The notes under the pieces were generated by a model, which saw only the letters and a list, made by a program, of their open reading frames with translations, searched no databases and was not told the origin of the DNA. Positions 43,816-52,780 of a stretch of 64,000 nt of DNA are shown here, piece by piece; position 1 is the first letter of the stretch, and the number at the start of each line of letters is the position of its first letter. Both the position numbers and the translations under genes were made by a program. Origin of the DNA: Fulvimarina uroteuthidis (GTDB taxonomy: Bacteria; Pseudomonadota; Alphaproteobacteria; Rhizobiales; Rhizobiaceae); NCBI RefSeq assembly GCF_034321785.1, contig NZ_JAXLPB010000002.1:868001-932000 (forward strand), read 5' to 3'.

Positions 43816-44355
43816 TCAGGCTCCCTTCACGGTGTCGGAGAACAAGGCTTCCTGGGCACCGAGGGCGGTGTCGGGGCCGTCGAGCCAAAGCCGCATCAGT
43901 TCGGCGATATACTGGACCACCAGCCAGACCATCCCGACGAGCATCGGCAGGACGGGAATCCAGAGGGGCAGGGCCCAGACCGTCTCTGTCGTCCAGCCGG
44001 CCACCCAGGCTTCCTCGAAATGATACCAGGCGGCATAGGCCAGAAGCCCGACGAAGACCATCGAGGCAAGGCCCGACAGCATCTGGAGGACGAGCCGCAT
44101 GCGCGGGCCCACCAACATCTGGAGAAGATCGACATTCACATGTCCGCGCTCGATCAGCACCCAGGGCGCACCGAGGAAGGTGGCCGCGACGATGGAATAG
44201 ATCGTATATTCGGTCTGCCAGACCGTGGACTGGACCAGCACGTAGCGCACGAACACCATCTGGGTGACCGAGAGGATCGCACTGACGAGGAGAACCCCGG
44301 CCACGAGGGCGAGAAGGCGCGAGACCGCCGAGACGGCAGCGATGAAGGAACGCAT
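43816..44355 (-). CDS. dctQ: TRAP transporter small permease (DctQ)
   Basis: A 179-residue protein with four hydrophobic helices and the DctQ pattern (TEYTIYSIVAATFLGAPWVL, ERGHVNVDLL). The start is uncertain: ATG at 44355 or 44367. A GTG at 44406 is unlikely because a strong hairpin at 44384-44404 would then lie in the coding region. No good ribosome site is seen for any of them. It partners with DctM in the membrane. Confidence 0.85.
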   Translation of the reverse strand: MRSFIAAVSAVSRLLALVAGVLLVSAILSVTQMVFVRYVLVQSTVWQTEYTIYSIVAATFLGAPWVLIERGHVNVDLLQMLVGPRMRLVLQMLSGLASMVFVGLLAYAAWYHFEEAWVAGWTTETVWALPLWIPVLPMLVGMVWLVVQYIAELMRLWLDGPDTALGAQEALFSDTVKGA

Positions 44356-44383
44356 GTCGGGAACCATCAAGGAGACAAGGGGC

Positions 44384-44404
44384 GGGAGCCGGAGGCCGGC
44401 TCCC
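44384..44404 (-). promoter_or_regulatory. Intercistronic hairpin between dctP and dctQ
   Basis: A perfect 9-bp stem, gggagccgg / ccggctccc, with a 3-base loop lies in the 77-base gap after dctP. Such hairpins after binding-protein genes usually protect the upstream message or partly terminate, giving more binding protein than permease. Confidence 0.6.
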
Positions 44405-44432
44405 ACGAACGATACCGTTGCCGAGCGATCGC

Positions 44433-45425
44433 CTACTCGACGGCGAGCGCCGCGTCGATCAGCTCCTGGCCGTTCGGCACCTTCTCGGCGAATTCCTTGT
44501 AGGAGGTCTCCTTGGCGACCGCGAGCCAGGCGTCGTAGTCTTCCTTGGACATCTCGACCACTTCGACGCCGGCCTTCGTATAGGCCTCGGTCAGCTTCTC
44601 ATCGAGCTTCGGCGCTTCCTCGGCGAAATAGGCCTCGGCCTTCTCGCCGGCCGCGAGGAGGGCGGCCTGCTGCTCCTCGTTGAGGCGCTCGAAGGACCGC
44701 TTCGACATGATCACGGGCTCGTACATGAACCACAATGCGTTCTCGCCCGGCGCGGTGAGGCATGTGGCGACCTCGTAGATGCGGAAGGAGACCAGCGAGC
44801 CGGACGAGGTGCTGGCGCCCTGCAGGACGTTCTGCTGCATGCCGGTGTAGATTTCCGACGAGGGCATCGAGGAGATCGAAGCCCCGGCGCCGACCAGCAT
44901 CTGCTCGAAGGCAGGGCCCGCGGCGCGCAGCGTCTGCCCCTTGGCGCTGTCCGGCGTGGTGATGCAGTTCTTCGACGACACGAACCCGCCGGCGAGCCAG
45001 GCATCGGCGAGCACCATCGCGCCCGCCTTGTCGATGGACTCCTTGATCGAATCCATGAAGGGCGAATCGTTGAGCCGCGCCGCGCGTTCGTGATTGCCGA
45101 CGAGGCCCGGCATCAGCGTGGCGGAAAATTCGGGATGACGCCCCGAGGCGTAATCGAGCGGGAATGCGGTGATGTCCACCTGGCCCTTGGTCACGGCGCC
45201 CCACTGATCGCTCGCCTTGAACAGCGATTCACCCGGGAAGACCTGCATGGAAAGGCCGACATCGGCCGCTTCGATATCGCGCGCGATCATCTGGACCATC
45301 TCGTCGCGCACGTCGCCCTTGCCGCCCGGAAACTGGTGCGAGGCGCGAAGCGTGACGTCCTGTGCAAGGGCCGAGCCGGTGAGCGCGAGCGCGCAGACGG
45401 CCGTCAGAAGTGCGGTCTTCATCAT
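44433..45425 (-). CDS. dctP: TRAP transporter solute-binding protein (DctP), probable malonate binder
   Basis: A 330-residue periplasmic protein. The signal peptide MMKTALLTAVCALALTGSALA is cut before QDVTL. DctP features include RASHQFPGGKGDVRDEMVQ, the long helix region and NVLQGASTSSGSL near the ligand site. GGGAGGA lies 5 bases upstream of the start. It is first gene of the malonate operon, divergent from matR with a 129-base promoter region that contains a MatR-like operator. Confidence 0.9.
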   Translation of the reverse strand: MMKTALLTAVCALALTGSALAQDVTLRASHQFPGGKGDVRDEMVQMIARDIEAADVGLSMQVFPGESLFKASDQWGAVTKGQVDITAFPLDYASGRHPEFSATLMPGLVGNHERAARLNDSPFMDSIKESIDKAGAMVLADAWLAGGFVSSKNCITTPDSAKGQTLRAAGPAFEQMLVGAGASISSMPSSEIYTGMQQNVLQGASTSSGSLVSFRIYEVATCLTAPGENALWFMYEPVIMSKRSFERLNEEQQAALLAAGEKAEAYFAEEAPKLDEKLTEAYTKAGVEVVEMSKEDYDAWLAVAKETSYKEFAEKVPNGQELIDAALAVE

Positions 45426-45503
45426 GGTGTTCCTCCCGTTTTTTCGTCGCGCCTCCCAGCGCGCTGATGCCAGAACATCAAAGATTGCATGCGATGTCAA
45501 ATC

Positions 45504-45519
45504 GATCGTATACAATTAA
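45504..45519. promoter_or_regulatory. Candidate MatR operator
   Basis: The sequence gatcgtatacaattaa contains TTGTATAC on the reverse strand, sharing its central eight bases with the MatR operator described in Rhizobium (TCTTGTATACACGA, from memory). It lies between divergent dctP and matR. Confidence 0.5.
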
Positions 45520-45554
45520 CCGGATCGGGCAGTCGGTCAGGTTGGCAGGACCCC

Positions 45555-46277
45555 ATGAACCGCCCCATATCGCAACGCGAAGCGAGGAAAGGACGGCGTT
45601 ACGTGACGGGACCCAAACCCAGGATGCGCCGGGGTGAAATCCGCGAGGCTCTCGAACAGGAGATTCTCACCGGAGGCTTTGCGCCGGGCGAGCGGCTCGA
45701 CGAGCAGGCGCTCGGGCGACGGTTCGGCGTGTCGCGCACGCCCGTCCGCGAGGCGTTGCATCAACTGGTGGCGACCGGCCTCGTCGAACTCCAGCCCAAT
45801 CGCGGCGCGTTCGTGCGCGAGGTGTCGCTCGGCGAACTCGTCCAGATGTTCGAGGTGATGGCCGAACTCGAGGGCATGACCGGGCGCCTTGCGGCCCGCC
45901 GGACCGAGGAGGCCCAGCTTGCCGGCCTGAAGGCCGCGCTTCACGCCTGCGAGCGCGCCGCCCGTGCCGGGGACCCCGATGCCTATTACGAGGAAAACGG
46001 CCTCTTCCACGAGGCGATCTACGATCTGTGCGGAAACGAGTTCCTGGCTGGCGAGGCGCGCCGGCTGCACCGGCGCCTCAAGGCCTATCGCCGGCTGCAG
46101 CTGCGCGTGCCCAAGCGCGTCGAGCAGTCGCTCGCCGAACACCGGCGCATCGTTGCGGCGATCGCCGCCGGCGACACGAACGGGGCCGAGACCGAGCTTC
46201 GCAACCACATCACCATTCAGGGCGAGCGCTTCGGCGACTTCGTGGCGACGTTCCCGATGCGGAACGCGGCCGAGTGA
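45555..46277 (+). CDS. matR: GntR/FCD-family regulator of the malonate operon
   Basis: A 240-residue GntR protein. The winged helix is at about 36-100 (LEQEILTGGFAPGERLDEQA then LGRRFGVSRTPVREALHQL) and an FCD ligand domain follows, with metal-binding His residues in NGLFHEAIYD, AEHRRIVAAI and RNHITIQGE. The ATG at 45555 has AGGA close upstream and leaves the operator outside the gene; GTG at 45603 is also possible. It probably represses the divergent dctP-Q-M-matA-matB operon until malonate or malonyl-CoA appears. Confidence 0.87.
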   Translation: MNRPISQREARKGRRYVTGPKPRMRRGEIREALEQEILTGGFAPGERLDEQALGRRFGVSRTPVREALHQLVATGLVELQPNRGAFVREVSLGELVQMFEVMAELEGMTGRLAARRTEEAQLAGLKAALHACERAARAGDPDAYYEENGLFHEAIYDLCGNEFLAGEARRLHRRLKAYRRLQLRVPKRVEQSLAEHRRIVAAIAAGDTNGAETELRNHITIQGERFGDFVATFPMRNAAE

Positions 46278-46305
46278 ACCTGCGTCGGCCGCGGCCCTCC
46301 CGGCT

Positions 46306-46370
46306 CCGGTCCCAAGACCGGGTCCGGAAGCGACCGGCTGACCTGTCCTGCCGGCCGCGCGGCCGGCCGG
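46306..46370. terminator. GC-rich dyads between convergent matR and truB
   Basis: Two dyads fill the gap: ccggtc-ccaa-gaccgg (46306-46321) and the self-complementary ccggccgcgcggccgg (46351-46366). They could terminate both genes, although T-tracts are absent. Confidence 0.4.
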
Positions 46371-46380
46371 CCCGAAGCCG

Positions 46381-47367
46381 TCAGCCCTTGCCGCCGAAGA
46401 CGCGCTTGGGGTGGAACGAGCCTTGCTCGATCGCCCCGAGCGCGATCAGCCGTCCGTGGCCGGTGGCGAACGCCTCGTCGCAGAATGCCGGGGCGTCGCG
46501 GCCCTTGAGCAGCACGGAATTGCCGGCGAGCACGCGAGAGGCCTGATCGTCGCCAAGCATCACTTCGTAAAGCTCGGAAAGCGCCGCTTCCGGTTCGATG
46601 ATATATTCGTCGAGCGGCTCGAAATCGATGATCCGGGCTTTCGCGCCCGCCTCGATCGCCTCGGCGTCGAGCTCTTCCCGGCCCTCTTCGCCCGCTTCCA
46701 GAAGATCGTCGAGCGGCACCATGTCCGCTTCCTCGAACGCACCGACGGCGGTGCGGCGCAGCTCGACGATATGGCCGTAGCAGCCCAGATCCCGACCGAG
46801 GTCGCGCGCGATGGCACGCACATAGGTGCCCTTGCCGCATTCGGCCTCGAACACGGTGGTGTCGGCGTCCGGCGTCTCGACGATGTCGAGGCTGTGCACG
46901 GTCACGATCCGGCTCTCGATCTCGACCGTCTCGCCGCTGCGCGCCAGATCATAGGCGCGCTCGCCGGCGATCTTGATCGCCGAGAAGGCGGGCGGCACCT
47001 GTTCGATCTCGCCGACATAATGTCCGAGACACTCGCGGATCTGGTCTTCGCCGGGGCGAAGGTCGGAGGTCGCGACCGGCGTTCCCTCGGTGTCGTCGGT
47101 CGTCGTCTGCACGCCCCAGCGCACGGTGAAGCGATAGGTCTTCCGGCCGTCCATGACGTAGGGCACGGTCTTGGTCGCATCGCCGAAGGCGATCGGCAGC
47201 ATGCCGGAGGCCAGCGGATCCAGCGTTCCGGCATGGCCGCACTTCTGCGCGAAATAGAGCCATTTCAGCTTGCCGACGCAGTCCGTCGAGCCCATGCCCT
47301 TCGGCTTGTCGAGAATGACCCAGCCATTGATCGCCCGGCCCTTGGGCTTCTTGCCGCGCCGCGCCAT
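46381..47367 (-). CDS. truB: tRNA pseudouridine(55) synthase
   Basis: A 328-residue TruB. The catalytic Asp50 is in GHAGTLDPLASG; other motifs are GWVILDKPKGMGST, KTYRFTVRWGVQT and CGKGTYVRAIARDLG. It makes pseudouridine 55 in the T loop of elongator tRNAs. GGAGG lies 8 bases upstream, and the start overlaps the rbfA stop (ATGA). Usually infB precedes rbfA in this operon; here infB is not in the window. Confidence 0.95.
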   Translation of the reverse strand: MARRGKKPKGRAINGWVILDKPKGMGSTDCVGKLKWLYFAQKCGHAGTLDPLASGMLPIAFGDATKTVPYVMDGRKTYRFTVRWGVQTTTDDTEGTPVATSDLRPGEDQIRECLGHYVGEIEQVPPAFSAIKIAGERAYDLARSGETVEIESRIVTVHSLDIVETPDADTTVFEAECGKGTYVRAIARDLGRDLGCYGHIVELRRTAVGAFEEADMVPLDDLLEAGEEGREELDAEAIEAGAKARIIDFEPLDEYIIEPEAALSELYEVMLGDDQASRVLAGNSVLLKGRDAPAFCDEAFATGHGRLIALGAIEQGSFHPKRVFGGKG

Positions 47368-47804
47368 CAGTAGGTCCTCCCGCCGCGGCTCTTGTCGTTC
47401 GCATCGTCTTCGTCCCTGAGGTCCTTTTGAACCTCGGGCGACTTCAGGAGCGCGTCGATCCGGGCGTAATTGTCGAAGGAGGTGTCCTGGCGAAAGCGCA
47501 TTTCCGGCATGTATTTCATCTGCTTGAGCTGCGGCGTGACGCGCCCGCGAATGAACCTGGCGTTTCTGTTCAACGCCTCGATGAACGGATCGATCTCCTC
47601 TTGGCCGAGCACCGTGACGTAGGCGGTCGCGATCTTGAGGTCCGGCGTCATGCGGACCTCCGTGACCGAGACGACGGCGTTGACGAGAACCGGGTCGCGG
47701 ATCTCGCCGCGCTGCAGCACCTCGGTAAGGGCGTGGCGTACCTTTTCGCCCACGGAAAGCTGCCGTTGGCTCGGCCCGGCGTGCTGTTTGGATCGATGTG
47801 CCAT
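47367..47804 (-). CDS. rbfA: 30S ribosome-binding factor A
   Basis: A 145-residue KH-fold protein, standard for alphaproteobacteria. Key segments are RVRHALTEVLQRGEI-like (EKVRHALTEVLQRGEIRDP), VSVTEVRMTPDLKIATAYV and MRFRQDTSFDNYARIDALL. It aids maturation of the 16S rRNA 5' end and cold adaptation. AAAGG precedes the start and the gene overlaps truB. Confidence 0.94.
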   Translation of the reverse strand: MAHRSKQHAGPSQRQLSVGEKVRHALTEVLQRGEIRDPVLVNAVVSVTEVRMTPDLKIATAYVTVLGQEEIDPFIEALNRNARFIRGRVTPQLKQMKYMPEMRFRQDTSFDNYARIDALLKSPEVQKDLRDEDDANDKSRGGRTY

Positions 47805-48216
47805 GGTGATGGCCTTTCAAAAGATGTCGTCGTTCGAGCCGTTTCCGGACGCCTTACCCGCGTCGCCGGCTTGCCGGCGGCGGAAAACGAGGAATGCCCG
47901 GCTCGAGGGGAGCCGGGGGTGGACAGCACGCGAAGGGATCGTGTCGGTCTTTGGCGTCTGCCGGCAAGGGTGGGACTTGCCCGGCGGCGAAGGTGCGATC
48001 CCTGCTTGTTTCCGGCCCGTATGTCAACCGGTTTCGCGCCTGTCCCCCGCGTTCCGACGGCGTTTGGACCGCTGCCGTTTCCGATCGCCCGATCGCGGGA
48101 GCGCAGCGATCGGCCCGGCGCCCGCGGCGCGGCGCCCGGGATCGAGGCGGGATCTGAAGTCCGGCGCGCGCCGGGGCAAGGATGGCCGCCACCCGCGCCG
48201 CCGGGGCCGCCTTGTG
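47805..48216. other. Intergenic region upstream of rbfA
   Basis: About 410 GC-rich bases between the 3-hydroxybutyrate dehydrogenase stop and rbfA. Several overlapping open frames exist but none resembles a protein. It should hold the promoter of rbfA-truB. Confidence 0.5.
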
Positions 48217-48996
48217 TCAGCCCATGTGCCAGCCATGGCTGGCGGTGATCGACTGTCCGGTCAGCGCATTCGTCTTGAATGCGGCGAGGAACAAGGCGAC
48301 GTCGGCTACGTCCCGGATCGTGGTGAATTCGGTATCGACCGTGTTGCCGAGCATGATCCGGGAGACGACCTCATCTTCCGGGATGCCGAGACTTTGCGCC
48401 TGTTCGGGGATCTGCTTCTCGACGAGCGGCGTCTTCACGAAACCCGGGCAGATGACGTTGGAGCGGACGCCATGCTTGGCGCCTTCCTTCGCCATGACGC
48501 GCGCCAAGCCCAGTATGCCGTGCTTGGCCGAGACATAGGCCGATTTCAGCGCCGACGCCTCGTGGCTGTGCACCGAGCCCATGTAGATGAGCGAGCCGGA
48601 CTTGTTCGGATACATATGTTTGATGCAGGCCTTGGTCAGGAGGAACGCCCCGCCGAGATGGATGTCGACCACCTTCCTGAACTCATCGTACGGAAAATCC
48701 TCGACCGGGTGGACGATCTGGACGCCGGCGTTCGACACCATGATGTCGATCCGGCCGAACCGGTCGGCGACCGCGTCGGCCCCGGCATTGACGGCGGTCT
48801 CGTCGGTGACATTCATTTCGACGGCCATGGCCTGACCGCCTTCGCCCTCGATCTCGGACACGACCGCGTTCGCACCGTTCATGTCGATGTCGCCGATCGC
48901 GACTTTCGCGCCGGCGCGCGCATAGGTGAGGGCGATCTCCCGGCCGATCCCGGACGAGGCGCCGGTGACGATGGCGACTTGGTCTTTGAGCTGCAT
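48217..48996 (-). CDS. bdhA: 3-hydroxybutyrate dehydrogenase (SDR)
   Basis: A 259-residue SDR close to the D-beta-hydroxybutyrate dehydrogenase group. The cofactor motif TGASSGIG is at 11-18, NAG at 89-91, catalytic Ser141 or Ser144 in MGSVHSHEAS, and Tyr154/Lys158. VHSHEAS and the long PEQAQSLGIPEDEVVSRIML insertion near the C-terminus are characteristic of the group. It interconverts 3-hydroxybutyrate and acetoacetate with NAD, as in PHB turnover. A strong AGGAGGG lies 7 bases before the ATG. Confidence 0.85.
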   Translation of the reverse strand: MQLKDQVAIVTGASSGIGREIALTYARAGAKVAIGDIDMNGANAVVSEIEGEGGQAMAVEMNVTDETAVNAGADAVADRFGRIDIMVSNAGVQIVHPVEDFPYDEFRKVVDIHLGGAFLLTKACIKHMYPNKSGSLIYMGSVHSHEASALKSAYVSAKHGILGLARVMAKEGAKHGVRSNVICPGFVKTPLVEKQIPEQAQSLGIPEDEVVSRIMLGNTVDTEFTTIRDVADVALFLAAFKTNALTGQSITASHGWHMG

Positions 48997-49344
48997 GGCG
49001 AAACCCTCCTGATTGATCCTCGTCCGGGCCGGGGATCGGGACGTGGAGCGGAGCACGAAGACGAACCTGACCGAGCGGACGGCATGGTCTAGCCCAAACG
49101 CGAGCCGCGCGCACGCGGTTGCATGGATTGGGAGATCATGTGTGCATGGCAGCATGGCCATCAGACCCGAAGAGACCGGCTCCGTCACGACCCTTCGATC
49201 CATTCGTCTCGCATCCGCGAACACCGCGCGCGCGAGGCCGTTCGAACGGACCATGGACGGCAGCCGGGCAGGGGATCGGACGCGGGGAACGGCCGAGCGC
49301 CGAAAAGAAAGCGAGATGAATTCGAAATTCGCCGCCAACGCTCC
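48997..49344. other. Intergenic region before tRNA-Thr
   Basis: About 350 bases without a credible gene. Short open frames run through it and even across the tRNA, so they are not coding. Confidence 0.5.
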
Positions 49345-49373
49345 TTGAACGCGAACGCGTTTGGCGCTATCAG
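49345..49373 (+). promoter_or_regulatory. Sigma70-type promoter of tRNA-Thr
   Basis: A -35 box ttgaac and a -10 box tatcag are separated by exactly 17 bases; the -10 ends 29 bases before the tRNA. Confidence 0.5.
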
Positions 49374-49402
49374 GACGCGGTCTGCCGGTGTTCACCGGCC
49401 GG

Positions 49403-49478
<76 letters not shown>

Positions 49479-49644
49479 TTTCCCAACGACAGCCTATCAA
49501 ATTCATCCCGACGGCCGTTTGCGACTGATCTCGATCGCCGATGCGTCCGTGCGGGAGGCGTCTGGCGACGGGAATCACGGCCTGGACCATCCTCTTCGTC
49601 GAATGTCGATTGTCTTTCGTCGCGCCCCGAACCACGCACCCGTC

Positions 49645-50343
49645 TCAGTCGAATTGCGTCGTCGGGCGGACGGATAGGACGATGCCGTCCGCTTCGCGGC
49701 CCGTGGCCGAGATGATGGCGACGAGCCGGCCGGCCGCGTCGATCAGCGGGCCGCCCGAATAGCCGTTGAGGATCGGGCATCCGGCGAGGACGAGGTTCAT
49801 CGGGTCGGATCGTTCGACGCGGCAGTCGCGCACGGCCGAAAGCGCGTAGAGGCGGTCGCGGCCGTAGCCGGCGGCCGAAAGGCGCGCGCCGTGGGGAAGC
49901 TCGGCGGTTGCGATGGCGAGCGGCTCGATCGTCCGGGGCGCGGGGGCGCCGAGATGCAGGACGGCGATATCGTAGGCGATCGTCTCGATCGGCCTTGCCG
50001 GATCGTAGCCTTCGGGGATCTCGATGCCGGACAGCGTGGTGGCGAAGGCATAGGCGCCGCGATCGTAGCCGAGGACGAAATGCACCGATCCGGGCTGCAG
50101 GAAGCGCTTCGTCTGGGCGTTGTAGAGGCAATGGGCGGCCGTCAGCGCCTTTCTCGGGCCGATCAGAACGCCGGTGCACCGTCCATAGGCCGCGTTGTTG
50201 ACCTGCCCCACGGCACTCCAGGGCGCGGTGGCGACATCGACGCGCTCGCGGGGCCCGCCGGACGTCTCCCCGGCCGATGCGAGCGGCGGGGCGGTGCAGA
50301 CGAGGGCGGCCATCACCGCGGCAAGCCGGACGAACGGGGCCAC
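49645..50343 (-). CDS. Exported trypsin-like serine protease
   Basis: A 232-residue S1/V8-type serine protease read from a GTG at 50343, which gives a signal peptide MAPFVRLAAVMAALVCTAPP cut near LASA-GETS. The ribosome site is weak; an ATG at 50313 is the alternative and the open frame extends to 50481. The triad is His71 (LTAAHC), Asp125 (YDIAVLHL) and Ser196 (NGYSGGPL). Disulfide cysteines are at CTGVLIG/AHC and RDC/AGC. It acts in the periplasm or outside the cell; substrate is unknown. It stands alone between the tRNA and leuD. Confidence 0.85.
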   Translation of the reverse strand: MAPFVRLAAVMAALVCTAPPLASAGETSGGPRERVDVATAPWSAVGQVNNAAYGRCTGVLIGPRKALTAAHCLYNAQTKRFLQPGSVHFVLGYDRGAYAFATTLSGIEIPEGYDPARPIETIAYDIAVLHLGAPAPRTIEPLAIATAELPHGARLSAAGYGRDRLYALSAVRDCRVERSDPMNLVLAGCPILNGYSGGPLIDAAGRLVAIISATGREADGIVLSVRPTTQFD

Positions 50344-50450
50344 GCAACCGTGCGCCGCGCCGCATGCGCGTGCCGCCGGGCGCGGGGGGATCCGGTCACG
50401 CGCTCCTGCGCGCTCGGCGTCTCGATCCCCCGGCCCTGCGGGCACCCGGC

Positions 50451-51071
50451 TCAGTCCGGCACCGTTCGGTCGTAGAGCCACGGCGTGATCTCGCGCTGCC
50501 GGTCCTCGAACGCGGTGATGGCGCCGGCCTGATCGAGGGTCTGGCCGATCTCGTCGAGACCGCGCAGGAGGGCGTCGCGGCGATAGTCCTCGATCTCGAA
50601 GCCGAACGCCGTGCCGTCGGCAAGCGACACGCGCTTGCGCTCGAGGTCGACGGTCACTGCTTCGCCGGCCTCGGCGCTTCTCATCACCCTGTCGATCTCC
50701 TCCGGCGCAAGCGTCACCGGCAGGATGCCGTTCTTGAAGCAGTTGTTGTAGTGAATGTCGGCGAACGAGATCGCGACGACGGCCCTGATGCCGAAATCGT
50801 ACATCGCCCAGGGGCTGTGTTCGCGCGAGGAGCCGCAGCCCCAGTTCTCGAGGCTGACGATGATCGTCGCGTTTCGCCAGGGCTCCTTGTTCAGGACGAA
50901 GTCCGGGTTTTCCGACCCGTCCGGACGGAACCGATGCTCCTGGAACAGCGACCAGGCAAGACCCTTCCGGGTCACCGCCTTCAACACCTGCTTCGGCGTG
51001 ATCATGTCGGTGTCGACATTGTTGATCGGGATCGGCGCTGCAATGCCGGTGACGCGGACGAACTTTTCCAT
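50451..51071 (-). CDS. leuD: 3-isopropylmalate dehydratase small subunit
   Basis: A 206-residue swivel-domain subunit. It starts MEKFVRVTGIAAPIPINNVD and has DMITPKQVLK, the conserved NWGCGSSREHSPWAMYDFG and SFADIHYNNCFKNGILPV. With LeuC it isomerises 2-isopropylmalate to 3-isopropylmalate in leucine synthesis. It begins 13 bases after leuC on the same strand. Confidence 0.96.
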   Translation of the reverse strand: MEKFVRVTGIAAPIPINNVDTDMITPKQVLKAVTRKGLAWSLFQEHRFRPDGSENPDFVLNKEPWRNATIIVSLENWGCGSSREHSPWAMYDFGIRAVVAISFADIHYNNCFKNGILPVTLAPEEIDRVMRSAEAGEAVTVDLERKRVSLADGTAFGFEIEDYRRDALLRGLDEIGQTLDQAGAITAFEDRQREITPWLYDRTVPD

Positions 51072-51084
51072 GGGACCTGGTTCC

Positions 51085-52494
51085 TTATGCCTTCCAGCTT
51101 CGCACGTCGACGAAGCGGCCGGCGATCGCCGCGGCCGCCGCCATCGTCGGGCTGGCCAGATGGGTGCGCCCGCCCGGGCCCTGCCGGCCGATGAAATTGC
51201 GGTTCGAGGTGGAGGCGCAGCGTTCGCCGGGCTTCAACTGGTCGGCGTTCATGCCGAGGCACATGGAGCAGCCGGCCTCGCGCCATTCGAAGCCGGCATC
51301 GATGAAGATGCGGTCGAGCCCTTCCTGCTCGGCCTGTGCCTTGACCAGGCCCGAGCCGGGCACGACCATGGCCGAGGCGATGTTGGCCGCAAGCTTCTGG
51401 CCCTCGACGACCCTTGCAGCCGCCCGCAGATCCTCGATCCGGCTGTTCGTGCACGAGCCGATGAAGATGCGGTCGAGCATGACGTCGCCGATCGCCTGCC
51501 CGGGCTTCAGGTCCATATAGTCGAGCGCGGCCTGGACGGCCCTGCGCTTCTTCTCGCTGCCGGCGGCTTCGGGGTTCGGCACGTTGCCCGTCACGGGAAT
51601 GACGTCTTCGGGGCTGGTGCCCCAGGTCACCATGGGCTGGACGTCGGCCCCGTCGAAGGCGACCTCCCGGTCGTAGGCCGCGCCCTCGTCGCTGACGAGC
51701 CCGCGCCAATGGTCGAGCGCCATCTCCCAGTGCGCGCCCCTGGGCGCGCCGGGCTTGCCCGCAATATAGGCGAAGGTCTTCTCGTCCGGCGCGAACAGGC
51801 CCGCCCGCGCGCCGGCCTCGATCGACATGTTGGAGACGGTCATCCGCCCCTCCATGGAGAGCGCGCTCATGGCGGAGCCTGCATATTCCACGACATGGCC
51901 GGTGCCGCCGGCGGTGCCGATCTTGCCGATCGTCGTCAGCATCAGGTCCTTGGCCGTGACGCCGAAGGGCAGCGTTCCGGAGACCGAGATCCGCATGTTC
52001 CTGGAGCGCTTGGTGAGGAGCGTCTGGGTGGCGAGCACGTGCTCCACCTCCGACGTGCCGATGCCGAAGGCGAGTGCGCCGAACGCGCCGTGGGTCGCCG
52101 TATGGCTGTCGCCGCACACGATCGTCATGCCGGGCTGGGTGAGGCCCTGTTCGGGGCCGATCACGTGGACGATGCCCTGGCGGCGATCGGTCTGGGGAAA
52201 GTAGCGAACGCCGAACGCCCTGGTGTTCTCGCCGATGAGGGCGAGCTGCTCGCGGGAATCGGGCTCGGCGAGATCGTCGCGGCGTCCGGGAAACGTCGGC
52301 ACGTTATGGTCGGCGACCGCGAGCGTCGCCTCGGGGCGGCGGACTTTGCGCCCGGCATCGCGCAGGCCCTCGAAGGCCTGGGGGCTCGTCACTTCGATGA
52401 CGAAGTGCTGGTCGATATAGAGGATCGTCAGCCCGTTCGCCTGTGCGGCGACCACATGGCTGTCCCAGATCTTGTCGTAGAGCGTCTTCGTCAT
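51085..52494 (-). CDS. leuC: 3-isopropylmalate dehydratase large subunit
   Basis: A 469-residue aconitase-family subunit. The three 4Fe-4S cysteines are Cys348 (FIGSCTNSR), Cys409 and Cys412 (GCSMCLGMN). The N-terminus TKTLYDKIWDSHVV and HNVPTF are typical. It pairs with LeuD in leucine biosynthesis and is the upstream gene of the leuCD operon. Downstream neighbours are not leucine genes; leuB and leuA are elsewhere. Confidence 0.97.
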   Translation of the reverse strand: MTKTLYDKIWDSHVVAAQANGLTILYIDQHFVIEVTSPQAFEGLRDAGRKVRRPEATLAVADHNVPTFPGRRDDLAEPDSREQLALIGENTRAFGVRYFPQTDRRQGIVHVIGPEQGLTQPGMTIVCGDSHTATHGAFGALAFGIGTSEVEHVLATQTLLTKRSRNMRISVSGTLPFGVTAKDLMLTTIGKIGTAGGTGHVVEYAGSAMSALSMEGRMTVSNMSIEAGARAGLFAPDEKTFAYIAGKPGAPRGAHWEMALDHWRGLVSDEGAAYDREVAFDGADVQPMVTWGTSPEDVIPVTGNVPNPEAAGSEKKRRAVQAALDYMDLKPGQAIGDVMLDRIFIGSCTNSRIEDLRAAARVVEGQKLAANIASAMVVPGSGLVKAQAEQEGLDRIFIDAGFEWREAGCSMCLGMNADQLKPGERCASTSNRNFIGRQGPGGRTHLASPTMAAAAAIAGRFVDVRSWKA

Positions 52495-52780
52495 GGTCGC
52501 TGCCTGCCCGTCTTCATGTCCACGCGCGTCGTTCGGGGCGCGGACGGGATGTGGGACGCCTGCGCCAACCGCTCAATACGATGTTCGCGGTGTCACGCCA
52601 AGCGAGGGGAGGGCGCAGGCGGTTCGGGATGGCGCCGCGCGGCGTCTTTCGCCGGCGCCGCTTGCCTGCCCCGTCGTTTCCGAAGCGCGAACCGAAAATG
52701 ATCCGGCCCCGTCGCGGCGCGCGAACGCTGCGATCGCGGCCCGCCTCGCGGCGCCGGTCGGATTGAACGGCGGAAAGCCC

